DNA from: Paenibacillus catalpae
GTDB lineage: Bacteria > Bacillota > Bacilli > Paenibacillales > Paenibacillaceae
Direction: 5' to 3'
NCBI RefSeq assembly: GCF_900112695.1
Contig: NZ_FOMT01000002.1
Location: forward strand, 998,479 to 1,062,478
Length of the DNA stretch: 64,000 nucleotides
Positions 18,539 through 26,595 of this stretch are shown piece after piece. The stretch's first letter is position 1. Every line of letters starts with the position of its first letter. The notes under the pieces were generated by a model. The model was not told the DNA's origin. It saw nothing but the letters and a program-made list of their open reading frames with translations, and did not search any database. A program made the position numbers and the translations under genes.

Positions 18539-21500
18539 ATGGACAAGCTGAGGATTGACCGCGCGGCGGTGCCGGTGCTGGGCGAGGCGGACGCGGCCGT
18601 GATCGGCGGCTCGCTGGCGGGGATTGCCTGCGCGCTGGAGCTGGCGAACGCGGGGAAACGCGTCTGGCTTATCGAACCGCGAACCTACATGGGCCGCGAG
18701 CTGACGGCAACGCTGCGGCCATGGCTGGAGCTGCCGCCCGATTTGGGAACGCTTCCCGAATTGATCGGAACGCTTCTCGGCGCGCAGCAGCAGGAAGGCG
18801 ATGAGAAGCATCCGCCTCTAACGGCGGATTTGGGTGGACCTGTTTATACCGCACTCTATCCGGACCGGCTCAAGCTAAGCTTGGAGGATGCGCTGGAAGG
18901 AGCGGGTGTGCGATTCTTGTATGCCTCGCTCCTCGTCGGCATCGAGCAACAGGAGGGTCGCGTGGCCGGCGTCGTAATTGCGAACAAATCAGGCAGGCAG
19001 CTGATTGCTTGCCCGCTCATTGTCGACGCCACCGAAACCGCGCTTGCCGCCACGCTTTGCGGCGAAGACGTTACCTCGTACCGCGGCGGCAGCGAAGCGC
19101 GGTATGTCCGAACGCTTGAATTCGTTGGCGTCGATGTCCGCGCTGGAGGTGATTATGACGCTGCACCTAGGGTCGGTGTCCCGCTTGCAATGGACGTTCC
19201 CGCCGATATCGGAGCGGACGGCGGCGAGATCCGGATACGTCGGGGCTGCCGCGGACGGGGCCATGTCTACGTCGAGTTCGCAATGACGCTGCCAAGCGAG
19301 AACACGCTTGAAGCCTCGCATGCGCGCGAGCTTGAAGCGCGCCGCCGGGGCATGCGGCTGGCTGTTCACCTCCTGCAGCGGGAGCCGGTTTTCGGCAAAG
19401 CCGTGCTGAGCGCGTCTTCACATGAGCTGTCCGGTCCGTTTCCGGCCGGGGAACCGGGTGGCGCAGCTGCAACGCCGGAACAAACGGCCGTGCCGGCTGT
19501 ACCCGGCGTATGGTCCTTATTCCGCGCCGTCTATCTGCACGGCGATGCGGAGCTTCCGGATCCAATCGGGGCAGCCGCCGCGGGCGAACGGCTTGGCCGG
19601 GCGATCGCTGGCGCCGGGGCTTCCGCAGCGGATAGCTTTGCAAACGGCCGTAGTGCCATGCCAGGTCAGCCGGCCCTTTCGGCCTCCGGGACGGCCGTAA
19701 GCGGAAGCGCCGTGAGCGTGAACGAGCCGATCCCTCAGGCTGTCCAGACTGAAGGCAAGCCGATCGTCCGCATTCCGACCTTCGGCGGTAAAGACGCCGT
19801 TTTCCCGATGTTCGAGGTTGAAGCCTTGGAAATCCCGGTGCGTGACACCGTAGATGTGCTCGTCGCGGGAGGCGGCTCCAGCGGTGCCTGCGCCGCCTTC
19901 ACCGCGGCGGGTGAAGGCGTCCGGACCGCGCTCGTCGAACTTAATCCGGGTCTTGGCGGAACGGGAACGTTTGGCGGGGTAGACAGCTATTGGTTCGGCA
20001 GGAAAGCAGGTTATGCCGCGCGCATTCAGGCGGCCTTCCTGGAGCAGCAGCGGCAGCTCCGCTACAAGGGCCACAAGTGGAACATCGAAGCCAAAATGCA
20101 CACGCTGCTGGAACAAGCCACGGGCAGCGGCGTCGAGCTGTTTCTGAACGCCGTCACGTTTGGCGTTGTTATGCAAGGCAGCACGGTGTCCGGCGCCGTC
20201 GTCGCCACGCGCTGGGGGCCGGCGGCCATTACGGCCGGAGCGGTCATCGACGCAACCGGGGACGGCGATCTCGCGGCCTTCGCCGGGGCAAGCAGCGTAT
20301 ACGGCTCGGAGCGCGACCACACGGTTATGTGGTATTCGCTGGCGCAGTATACGTCTCCGGATAAGATCCAGAACAATTTCACAAGCATGGTCGACGTCTC
20401 GGACGTGCTCGACTATACAAGGGCCATTCTGGCCGGCCGCAGGCGCGGAACCAACGTTCACGATCACGGAACGTATGTCGCGACCCGCGAGAGCAGGCAT
20501 GTCAAAGGCGACGTCGTTATGAAGCTGTCGGATCAGCTGCTCCACCGGCGCTGGCCTGATGTGATTAACGTCCATTTCAGCAATCACGACGTAAAAGGCG
20601 TCAGCGGCGCGGATTGGGTCAACGTTGGCCTCATCCCTCCGAATCTGGAAATCGAAATTCCGTTCCGCATGCTGCTGCCGGAAGGGCTCGACGGCATCCT
20701 TGTCGCGGGCAAGGCCGTTTCGGCAACGCACGACGCGCTGCCGGCAATACGCATGCAGGCGGACCTCGAGAACCTTGGAGCCGCTGCGGCGCTAGCCGCC
20801 GCGCAAGCGGTTCGCACCGGAATGAAGCTGCGCGCGATCGATCTCCAACCATTGCAGCGCCGGCTGGAGGACGAGGGATTGCTGCCTTCCGGCACCGCAG
20901 GCCGGACGCTGCGTCCGGTCATTTACAGCGATGAGGATTTGGAGCGTCTCGTCGCGACCATCGAATCCGAGCGGCCGCTCTATGAATATTCCAACATGCG
21001 GATGAACGAAATCCATTCCGATCCGATTCCGTTTGCCGAGGTTTGCTCCGTCGGCCCGCGGATCGTGCCGTTTCTGGAACGCGCGCTTGGCTGCGCGGAC
21101 GGACTTCGGCGGATTCATTTGGCGCAGGCGCTGGCCATGGTCGGCTCGAATGCCGGCGTTCCGGTGCTGATCGAGTCGATCCTTCAAGAGTTGGCAGGAG
21201 ATGTGCTTCCGCCGCGGACGGCGGACATTATGTACGTGCAGCTGCCCCCGGATCATGGAGCGATGCCCGATGCCGCCTATCTGATGTATTCGCTGGCGCA
21301 GGCGAAGGATATGCGGAGCATTGCCGTCTGGAACCGCGTAGCGGAGCTGCTGAAGCCGGATGAGGATGATTTCCGGGACTCGTTGAAAGGACTTTATTAT
21401 TATATCGACGCCGTCTGTCAAGGAGCGGAACGGCTTGGCGATCCAGGTGCGATTCCGGCGCTTCAGGCGATTCGCCGCGTGCCGTTCCTGCGCGATCAAC

Positions 21501-21811
21501 AATCCGGACAAGGCTATCAGCCGGATTATTTCCTTGAACGGCGATCGATGCTGGAGCTGGCGATCGCCCGGGGGCTCGCTGCCTGCGGAAGCTCGGAAGG
21601 CTACGAAGTATTGATCGGCTATTTGACCGATACTCGCATTCTTCTCGCCAGACAGGCGCTGCTCTTGCTGTGCAGGCTGAGCGGAATGGCCTACCCGGCT
21701 GCCGGGGACCCATGGAAGAAGTGGCTTGAGCGTTCACGGTCATCGCTGCGGCCTCGGCCGAGCGATATGCGTCTGGATATCGAAACGAACAGTGCCACGA
21801 TATTGCGTTAA
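18539..21811 (+). CDS. Large FAD-dependent oxidoreductase with two dinucleotide-binding domains
   Basis: A 1090-residue protein with three visible parts. Residues ~16-340 form a first Rossmann-type FAD domain (AAVIGGSLAGIACALELA). Residues ~345-425 are an Ala/Ser/Gly-rich linker. Residues ~437-790 form a second, more typical FAD_oxidored domain (VDVLVAGGGSSGACAAF, then LGGTGTFGGVDSYW and IDATGDGDLAAFAG). The remaining ~300 residues are helical and look like HEAT repeats (GVPVLIESIL, RQALLLLCRL). Family members of the second type oxidise or dehydrate sugars and xanthan-like compounds, but the function of this fusion is unknown. It starts 20 bases after the GH36 gene with GGGAGGAG. Confidence 0.7.
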   Translation: MDKLRIDRAAVPVLGEADAAVIGGSLAGIACALELANAGKRVWLIEPRTYMGRELTATLRPWLELPPDLGTLPELIGTLLGAQQQEGDEKHPPLTADLGGPVYTALYPDRLKLSLEDALEGAGVRFLYASLLVGIEQQEGRVAGVVIANKSGRQLIACPLIVDATETALAATLCGEDVTSYRGGSEARYVRTLEFVGVDVRAGGDYDAAPRVGVPLAMDVPADIGADGGEIRIRRGCRGRGHVYVEFAMTLPSENTLEASHARELEARRRGMRLAVHLLQREPVFGKAVLSASSHELSGPFPAGEPGGAAATPEQTAVPAVPGVWSLFRAVYLHGDAELPDPIGAAAAGERLGRAIAGAGASAADSFANGRSAMPGQPALSASGTAVSGSAVSVNEPIPQAVQTEGKPIVRIPTFGGKDAVFPMFEVEALEIPVRDTVDVLVAGGGSSGACAAFTAAGEGVRTALVELNPGLGGTGTFGGVDSYWFGRKAGYAARIQAAFLEQQRQLRYKGHKWNIEAKMHTLLEQATGSGVELFLNAVTFGVVMQGSTVSGAVVATRWGPAAITAGAVIDATGDGDLAAFAGASSVYGSERDHTVMWYSLAQYTSPDKIQNNFTSMVDVSDVLDYTRAILAGRRRGTNVHDHGTYVATRESRHVKGDVVMKLSDQLLHRRWPDVINVHFSNHDVKGVSGADWVNVGLIPPNLEIEIPFRMLLPEGLDGILVAGKAVSATHDALPAIRMQADLENLGAAAALAAAQAVRTGMKLRAIDLQPLQRRLEDEGLLPSGTAGRTLRPVIYSDEDLERLVATIESERPLYEYSNMRMNEIHSDPIPFAEVCSVGPRIVPFLERALGCADGLRRIHLAQALAMVGSNAGVPVLIESILQELAGDVLPPRTADIMYVQLPPDHGAMPDAAYLMYSLAQAKDMRSIAVWNRVAELLKPDEDDFRDSLKGLYYYIDAVCQGAERLGDPGAIPALQAIRRVPFLRDQQSGQGYQPDYFLERRSMLELAIARGLAACGSSEGYEVLIGYLTDTRILLARQALLLLCRLSGMAYPAAGDPWKKWLERSRSSLRPRPSDMRLDIETNSATILR

Positions 21812-21844
21812 CCAGCTAAGTTCATAGCAAAGCAGGCAAATCGG

Positions 21845-21877
21845 CTTTTGGTAGAGGCCGGTTTGCTTGTGCTTCGG
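21845..21877 (+). terminator. Possible weak terminator hairpin
   Basis: GCAAATCGGC and GCCGGTTTGC can form a 10-bp stem (one T-G pair) around an 11-base loop. No good T-run follows, so termination is uncertain, but it lies just after the last gene of the large sugar operon and before a gene with its own leader. Confidence 0.35.
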
Positions 21878-21920
21878 AAATTTTCCGATACCCTGGATTA
21901 TCGTTCGGCTGATATGTGCC

Positions 21921-21935
21921 AACGATCCCATCGTT
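21921..21935. promoter_or_regulatory. Perfect inverted repeat, possible operator
   Basis: AACGAT-CCC-ATCGTT is a perfect 6-bp inverted repeat with a 3-base centre, 65 bases before the start of the following kinase gene. It could be an operator; no regulator can be named and no convincing -35/-10 pair was found beside it. Confidence 0.3.
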
Positions 21936-21999
21936 ATGCCCGGAGGTTGTCCGTTTAAGGACAGCGGGGCTCAGTATAGCTTACAGGAGGTTGCGCGTC

Positions 22000-23496
22000 A
22001 TGCTGCTAGCCATCGATATCGGCACAACGAATATGAAAGCAGGGCTATTCCGTCAAGACGGCTTCGCCGTCGCTCAGGCGGAACGGCCGAATAAGAAGGT
22101 TTCCGGGCCAGCCGGGACAGCCGTGTACGATCCGTTACGGATGTGGGAAACGGCCGCCACGCTAATCCGCCACGTTGCCGAGGCTGCGGGTCATCCTTCC
22201 GTAAAGGCGATCGGCATTACCAGCATGGCGGAAAGCGGTCTGCTACTCGATCCTTCGGACGGGAGACCGCGATCCCCGGTCATGCCGTGGTTCGAGACCT
22301 GCTCGATCCCGCAAGCGGAGCTGGTAAAACGAGAAATCGACGCCAAGGAGCGTTTCTTCCAAACCGGGCTGCATGCCTCGCATAAATTCGGTCTTCCGAA
22401 GCTTCTGTGGCTAAAGGAAAAGTTCCCGGAAGCCTTCGGCGGGCAAAGCGTCTGGCTCTCGGCGTCGGCCTATATCGCTTATCGCCTTACGGGCAGGATG
22501 GCCGAGGATGAAACGCTGGCTGCCCGGACGTTCGTTTACCGGATCGACCGCCGCGAATGGGATGCACCGTTCATCCGTCATTTCGGCTTTAAGCCGGAAC
22601 TGTTCCCCGGGGTTGTCGCAGCGGGCAGCGCCGTCGGGAAGATACATTCCGGTATTGCGGCGGAAATGGGACTCAGCGGAGAGCCCGTTGTATGCTTGGC
22701 GGGACACGATCACGTGGCGGCTTCGCTTGCCTGCTCCTCGGGCGGGGATGAAGTCTACAATTCAATGGGGACCGCGGAGACGCTGGTCGGCTCGTTCGCC
22801 GAACGCGGACTGGACGCTGCCGACTTCGAGTCCGGCATGTCGTTTGGCCGGCATGCGTTTCCAGATCGGATGTTCTGGATGGGCGGTCACGCTTCTTCCG
22901 GAGGTTCCGTCGAGTGGCTTCGGGATACGGTCGGGGATGGAAATCTCTCTTACGCCTCGATTATGAAGCTGCTGTCGTCCACGCATTCCGATCCCACAGG
23001 CATCCTTTATTTCCCCTATCTATCCGGAAGCGGCACGCCGAGGACGAACCAAGCGGCGAGAGCCGCGTTTATCGGTTTGACGGCAAAGCACGGCAAAGGA
23101 GACTTGATCAAAGCGGTTCTGGAAGGGAACGCCTATCAAGTCGAGATGATGCGAAGGAGTGCCCAGCGGATCTGCGGCTGTCCGATCGAACGGATGAAGG
23201 TTGTAGGCGGAGGTGCCAAGAACGGCATCTGGCTGCAAATCAAAGCCGACGTGTCGGGGATCGACCTGACCGTGCCCAATACGGGCGAAGCGACGCTTCT
23301 CGGCGCGGCGCTCTCCGCGGGCGTTGGTGCCGGCGTATACAAGTCGTTCCGGGAGGCGGCGAATGCGGTGAACAGTCCGGACGGGAAACGATACATCCCC
23401 GACCCGGACCGGCATTATCGCTATGGCCGATTGTACGAGCAAGGCTTCATGGCGCTTATGGAACCGCTGACGGGTTATTACGAAAGCTCTTTTTAA
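22000..23496 (+). CDS. FGGY-family carbohydrate kinase
   Basis: A 498-residue sugar kinase. The start is the ATG of MLLAIDIGTTNMKAG, 9 bases after a perfect AGGAGG. FGGY features are the N-terminal phosphate loop, LAGHDHVAAS with the expected catalytic Asp, NSMGTAETL and VVGGGAKNGIWLQIKADV. Substrate specificity is not readable; it differs clearly from the first FGGY kinase of the window. A strong terminator follows, so this is the last gene of the carbohydrate region, with a 188-base gap before it that may carry its own promoter. Confidence 0.85.
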   Translation: MLLAIDIGTTNMKAGLFRQDGFAVAQAERPNKKVSGPAGTAVYDPLRMWETAATLIRHVAEAAGHPSVKAIGITSMAESGLLLDPSDGRPRSPVMPWFETCSIPQAELVKREIDAKERFFQTGLHASHKFGLPKLLWLKEKFPEAFGGQSVWLSASAYIAYRLTGRMAEDETLAARTFVYRIDRREWDAPFIRHFGFKPELFPGVVAAGSAVGKIHSGIAAEMGLSGEPVVCLAGHDHVAASLACSSGGDEVYNSMGTAETLVGSFAERGLDAADFESGMSFGRHAFPDRMFWMGGHASSGGSVEWLRDTVGDGNLSYASIMKLLSSTHSDPTGILYFPYLSGSGTPRTNQAARAAFIGLTAKHGKGDLIKAVLEGNAYQVEMMRRSAQRICGCPIERMKVVGGGAKNGIWLQIKADVSGIDLTVPNTGEATLLGAALSAGVGAGVYKSFREAANAVNSPDGKRYIPDPDRHYRYGRLYEQGFMALMEPLTGYYESSF

Positions 23497-23573
23497 TGTT
23501 CGCTCATCATAACGGCTTGACCACCAGGCATCGGCATATAGGTGCTTGAGATTCCGTGAATTACCAACCTCTT

Positions 23574-23606
23574 AACCTCTTAGCCTTGGCTGCCAAGAGG
23601 TTTTTT
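23574..23606 (+). terminator. Rho-independent terminator after the FGGY kinase
   Basis: AACCTCTT (23574-23581) pairs with AAGAGGTT (23595-23602); the loop holds a small AGCC/GGCT stem. TTTTTT follows. It closes the carbohydrate region. Confidence 0.75.
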
Positions 23607-23735
23607 GCTGTATTTTTGGATCGGGAAGGTGACGCGCGGACAGGAATAGTTACGCAACCCTGACATATAAAAGCACTAGCCGCGACGCCTCTATACATAT
23701 CGTCTAACGTTTTCGCTATTTTATAAAACACTTTG

Positions 23736-23777
23736 TATAATGTAATCCAAATTGTGTGTTATATAATATTACATATA
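23736..23777. promoter_or_regulatory. Promoter region with inverted repeat before the pyrimidine operon
   Basis: In the 345-base gap before the ABC ATPase gene, after the terminator, there are two TATAAT -10-like boxes (23736-23741 and 23762-23767) and an inverted repeat, TATAATGTAAT with ATTACATATA, separated by 21 bases. Neither -10 box has a good -35. A dimeric activator such as a PucR protein could use the repeat; this is inference. The rest of the gap (23607-23730) shows nothing recognisable. Confidence 0.35.
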
Positions 23778-23841
23778 AGCATCGAGCGGAACGCAAAAGC
23801 ATGGCATATCAATCTTCAGCACGAATAAGGGGGTTGGGATA

Positions 23842-24645
23842 TTGTCGCTTGATAGACAGAAGGAGATTGAGATCCAAATAGACGATGTGTCCATGGTGTT
23901 CGGGCGCAAAGGACGGGAAGTGACGGCACTCTCGAAGGTCAGCTTTGAGGTGTACCGCAGCGAATTTGTATCCCTTTTGGGGCCGTCGGGCTGCGGGAAG
24001 TCGACATTGCTCCGGTTAATGGCGGATCTGCTTGAGCCGACCGGCGGTCAGATCAGAATTGGCGAACAGGTCCCGCGTGAAGTAAGGCTGAAGAGGAAGT
24101 TCGGCATCGTCTTCCAAAGCCCTACCTTATTCGAATGGCGTACGGTGAAGGATAATATTGAGCTCCCAATGGAGGTACTTGGCCTTAAAAAGTCTGAATA
24201 TTCAGCCATATCCGATCGACTAATCGATATGGTTGGCTTAACGAAGTTTAAGCATCATTATCCTTGGCAGCTAAGCGGAGGCATGCAGCAAAGAGTGGCC
24301 ATTGCGAGAGCACTTTCGCTGGATCCTCCCATCCTCTTGATGGATGAACCCTTTTCCGCATTGGATGAATTTACGAAAGAGAGGCTTCAGCTAGAGCTGC
24401 TCGATATCCAGAGGCAGACGAAAAAGACAATCGTGTTTGTTACCCACAGCATTCCGGAAGCGGTCTTCCTGTCTGATCGGATTATCGTGATGTCGGCACA
24501 TCCCGGGCGAGTCCACTCCATCCTGGACATGGAGCGTGAGGAGGGGAGCTACGAGCAAATCCGCAATTCCAGTCGGTTCCATGAGATGACAGCTCGGGTG
24601 AGGGATTGTTTTTTAGATAATGCTAACGCGCAATTCTTAGGCTAA
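23842..24645 (+). CDS. ABC transporter ATP-binding protein (SsuB/ThiZ type)
   Basis: A 267-residue ATPase of the nitrate/sulfonate/pyrimidine importer class. Walker A is LGPSGCGKSTLL, the Q-loop lies in IVFQSPTLF, the signature is LSGGMQQRVAIARAL, and Walker B is ILLMDEPFSALD, followed by the H-loop VFVTHSIPEAV. The TTG at 23842 follows AAGGGGG by 8 bases. It is the first gene of an importer with two permeases and a lipoprotein binding protein, and the enzymes of pyrimidine breakdown follow, so pyrimidines, hydantoins or their ureido products are the likely cargo. Confidence 0.88.
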   Translation: MSLDRQKEIEIQIDDVSMVFGRKGREVTALSKVSFEVYRSEFVSLLGPSGCGKSTLLRLMADLLEPTGGQIRIGEQVPREVRLKRKFGIVFQSPTLFEWRTVKDNIELPMEVLGLKKSEYSAISDRLIDMVGLTKFKHHYPWQLSGGMQQRVAIARALSLDPPILLMDEPFSALDEFTKERLQLELLDIQRQTKKTIVFVTHSIPEAVFLSDRIIVMSAHPGRVHSILDMEREEGSYEQIRNSSRFHEMTARVRDCFLDNANAQFLG

Positions 24646-24803
24646 TGCTTACGAAGCAAGAATTGCATCCGCAATTCTTATGCTAATGCTTACGAAGCAA
24701 GAATTGCATCCGCAATTCTTAAGCTAATGCTTACGAAGTAAGAATTGCATTCGCAATTCTTAAGCTATTGCTTACGAAGTAAGAATTGCATTCGCAATTC
24801 TTT
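24630..24803 (+). repeat. 41-bp tandem repeat, four copies plus a partial fifth
   Basis: Units start at 24630, 24671, 24712 and 24753, and a partial one at 24794. Each unit contains CTTACGAAGYAAG, able to form a small hairpin, and AGAATTGC-ATYC-GCAATTCT, a perfect 8-bp inverted repeat across the unit joint. Copies differ by a few bases. The array begins inside the last codons of the ATPase gene and ends exactly at the ribosome site (AAGGAG) of the permease gene. A related element lies at 31917-32046. Confidence 0.9.
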
Positions 24804-24818
24804 TAAGGAGTGATTCTC

Positions 24819-25631
24819 TTGAGCGAATGGCTTAGAAAAGGCAGCCCAGGCGGGATCATCGTTTTATGGGTGGTTGGCGTGCTGATGCTGTGGGAAGCGG
24901 CCGCCTGGTACATAGCCGATGTCGCCCATGTGCTGGCTCCTGCCTCAAAGCTTCCTTATTTGCATTTGGTAATCGAAGCTCTAATTAATCACTGGTCGAC
25001 TCTAGCCGAGCAAGGCGCGATAACCTTCGGCAATTCGATAACCGGATTCCTGATTGGTACAGCGGTTGGCGTTGTCCTTGCGATTGTGATGAGCTTGTCC
25101 CGGGCCGTTGAGCTGACATTATCTCCTTATATAATCGCTTCGCAAATGGTACCCATCATCGGTCTTGCTCCCATTCTGTACGGCATTATTCATGATCCCG
25201 CGCTGTCGAGAGTACTGATGGCGGGATATGTAACCTTCTTCCCGGTTGCCATCAACATGCTTCGCGGGCTTCAAAGCATCAGACCGGAGCAGGAGGAGCT
25301 GATGCGCTCTTACGCGGCGACCGTATGGACGACATACACCAAGATGCGGCTGAAGGCATCGCTGCCGGGACTTTTTGCCGGACTAAAGCTGTCTGCTCCG
25401 CTCGCGATTACCGCCTCTATCATCGTCGAGCTGATGGGCGCACCAAACGGCATTGGCGTACTCATGCTCAGCTCTCTCTATTACGGCAGCTCGCAGGTGT
25501 ATATGTTCTGGTCAACGATTCTGATCAGTGTGGTCATCGGGCTCATCTGGTTTCTTCTTGTCACGCTGGCCGAACGCCTGTTGACTCCGTGGCAGCCGGA
25601 ATTCCGTCCGAAAGAGGGAGGGGGAAGATGA
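24819..25631 (+). CDS. ABC transporter permease (SsuC/ThiX type), first
   Basis: A 270-residue membrane permease. I start at the TTG at 24819 (LSEWLRKG), 8 bases after AAGGAG; a GTG at 24810 overlaps the ribosome site. It has about six membrane segments, the first being IIVLWVVGVLMLWEAAAWY, and the cytoplasmic coupling loop near LMRSYAATVWTTYTKMRL followed by PLAITASIIVELMG. The tandem 41-bp repeats lie directly before it. Its stop overlaps the next gene by 4 bases. Confidence 0.87.
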   Translation: MSEWLRKGSPGGIIVLWVVGVLMLWEAAAWYIADVAHVLAPASKLPYLHLVIEALINHWSTLAEQGAITFGNSITGFLIGTAVGVVLAIVMSLSRAVELTLSPYIIASQMVPIIGLAPILYGIIHDPALSRVLMAGYVTFFPVAINMLRGLQSIRPEQEELMRSYAATVWTTYTKMRLKASLPGLFAGLKLSAPLAITASIIVELMGAPNGIGVLMLSSLYYGSSQVYMFWSTILISVVIGLIWFLLVTLAERLLTPWQPEFRPKEGGGR

Positions 25632-26524
25632 AGGAGATAACGGCCGTGAATACAGAGCAGCCCCCCGTCTCACCCCCGGTGCTCAGAGCAGCAGATAATG
25701 AAGCGTCAGGGTTAAGCACGAAAGTCAACCGTCCGAGGAACATTTCCATCAGAAAAGATTCCCGAAGCACGTTATGGCTGCCACTCGGATTTGGCCTTCT
25801 GTTTCTCGTTATCTGGCAGCTAAAAGGATTCCATAAGCTGTTTAACCTGGAGCTCTACCAATTGCCAATACCGTCAGCTATTGCAAAGGCAATACAAGCT
25901 AATGCCGATTTGTTATGGAACTACTCCCTGTATACCGGCCTGGAAATGATCGGAGGCTGCTTGATTGGCTCAGCGATTGGCCTCCTTGCTGCGGTTGCTG
26001 CTTCCTTTATCCCGCAAACGGGCAGAGGCGCTATCACCTTGCTTGCTGCGCTGAATGCTGTCCCGATTGTTGCGCTTGCTCCAGTCATGAATAACTGGTT
26101 TGGCGACGGTGTTGCCTCCAAAATTGCGATCGTCTCGATTATGACGATGGCAACGATGGCGGTCAGCGCTTATAAGGGGCTTCGTTCCGTCGAGCCTGCT
26201 TACCTGGAGTTGATGCATGCCTATGCGGCTGGCAAGTACACCATTTTCCTCAAGCTTCGGTTCAAGCTTGCTCTGCCTCATATGTTCACCGCACTCAAAA
26301 TCAATATGGCGACGGGCATCATCGGGGCAATTGTTGGCGAGTTTTTTATCTCATCCAGAGGGCTTGGCTTTCTGTTATCCGATCAGATCAAGCTGGGCAA
26401 TATGCCAATCGCGTGGTCCTGCATTGTGATCGCGGCCGTACTTGGCATCGTTCTCTATTATTGCATTCAGCTGATTGAGAGAGTGGCGATTCCATGGCAT
26501 GTTGCCCGGCGCAAGCTTCATTAA
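25628..26524 (+). CDS. ABC transporter permease (SsuC/ThiX type), second
   Basis: A 298-residue permease starting at the ATG that overlaps the previous stop (ATGA), with GAGGGGG just upstream. The first ~45 residues form a hydrophilic, Pro/Ser-rich cytoplasmic tail, longer than usual. Membrane segments start at LWLPLGFGLLFLVIWQL, and the coupling loop is seen in LELMHAYAAGKYTIFLKL. Together with the first permease it would make a heterodimeric channel, as in two-permease pyrimidine and riboflavin importers. Confidence 0.87.
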   Translation: MKEITAVNTEQPPVSPPVLRAADNEASGLSTKVNRPRNISIRKDSRSTLWLPLGFGLLFLVIWQLKGFHKLFNLELYQLPIPSAIAKAIQANADLLWNYSLYTGLEMIGGCLIGSAIGLLAAVAASFIPQTGRGAITLLAALNAVPIVALAPVMNNWFGDGVASKIAIVSIMTMATMAVSAYKGLRSVEPAYLELMHAYAAGKYTIFLKLRFKLALPHMFTALKINMATGIIGAIVGEFFISSRGLGFLLSDQIKLGNMPIAWSCIVIAAVLGIVLYYCIQLIERVAIPWHVARRKLH

Positions 26525-26595
26525 TAACTTACGCATCAGGGGATGTCAGCATCAGCATCTTACAAATAGATAGCGATAGGGAGTGGATGGGGTAG

